Source: an uncultured Lachnospiraceae bacterium
GTDB lineage: Bacteria; Bacillota; Clostridia; Lachnospirales; Lachnospiraceae
Length of the DNA stretch: 5,640 nt
Assembly: GCA_937950565.1 (NCBI GenBank)
Contig: CALFCS010000039.1
Coordinates: 1 to 5,640 of the forward strand
Reading direction: 5' to 3'
The position numbers and the translations under genes were made by a program. Below are positions 5,604 through 5,640 of this stretch, one piece after another. Numbering within the stretch: position 1 is the stretch's first letter; every line of letters starts with the position of its first letter. The notes below the pieces were generated by a model. It was not told where the DNA came from. It was given only the letters and a program-made list of their open reading frames with translations, and did no database searches.

Positions 5604-5640
5604 ATTTAATATCTTTTATTTGTTTAAACAAGTGTATATA
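5604..5640. other. Breakpoint in porA and AT-rich non-porA sequence at the window edge
   Basis: Reading the minus strand, porA-like codons end at AAT CAG GAG GCA (5604-5595). Immediately before them lie TTA, ATA, AAG and an in-frame TAA (5616-5618). The 34 bases 5607-5640 have only about five G or C, against about 45% GC in porA and porB. They contain a perfect 12-bp palindrome, TTGTTTAAACAA (5620-5631). The simplest reading is the end of an inserted element or a rearrangement joint. No transposase, terminal repeat pair or target duplication can be seen because the window stops here. Confidence 0.6.

Noticed and set aside
1..5640. CRISPR arrays, tRNA or rRNA genes, toxin-antitoxin pairs
   Set aside because: No regularly spaced repeats, no tRNA cloverleaf or rRNA sequence, and no small paired genes were seen on reading both strands.

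Overview
The window looks like chromosomal DNA of a low-GC, strictly anaerobic Firmicute, most likely a gut-type clostridium of the Lachnospiraceae kind. This is inferred from the strong AGGAGG-type ribosome sites, a textbook sigma-A promoter, the four-subunit type of 2-oxoacid:ferredoxin oxidoreductase and the general flavour of the proteins; no 16S or other marker is present. Every supported gene is on the minus strand, so the genes read from right to left.

In order of transcription: (1) 4842-5606, the C-terminal two thirds of the alpha subunit (PorA) of a pyruvate/2-oxoacid:ferredoxin oxidoreductase. Its coding sequence stops matching the family abruptly near 5604-5607, followed by an in-frame stop and about 34 very AT-rich bases running to the window edge. 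(2) 3894-4826, the complete TPP-binding beta subunit PorB, 15 bases after porA. (3) A GC-rich hairpin at 3859-3880, then a neurotransmitter:sodium symporter (NSS, LeuT fold) at 2370-3836. A terminator-like hairpin follows at 2200-2226. (4) A two-gene AT-rich cassette: a TetR-type repressor (1516-2109) and a GNAT acetyltransferase (989-1513) only 2 bases behind it. The cassette is driven by a perfect TTGACA-17-TATAAT promoter whose -10 box sits between two near-identical 14-bp palindromes. (5) A HAD-superfamily phosphatase (194-826) with its own ribosome site. The last 193 bases hold no supported gene.

Functionally, porA and porB encode the carbon-carbon cleaving core of an enzyme that turns a 2-oxoacid plus CoA into acyl-CoA, CO2 and reduced ferredoxin. 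The gamma and ferredoxin-like delta subunits are not in the window. The NSS gene next to them probably imports an amino acid with sodium. A link between uptake and 2-oxoacid oxidation is possible but unproven. The tetR-GNAT pair reads as a self-contained, self-repressed cassette, probably acquired separately because its GC content is far below that of its neighbours.

The observations most worth a second look are the broken 5' end of porA and the architecture of the tetR operator-promoter.
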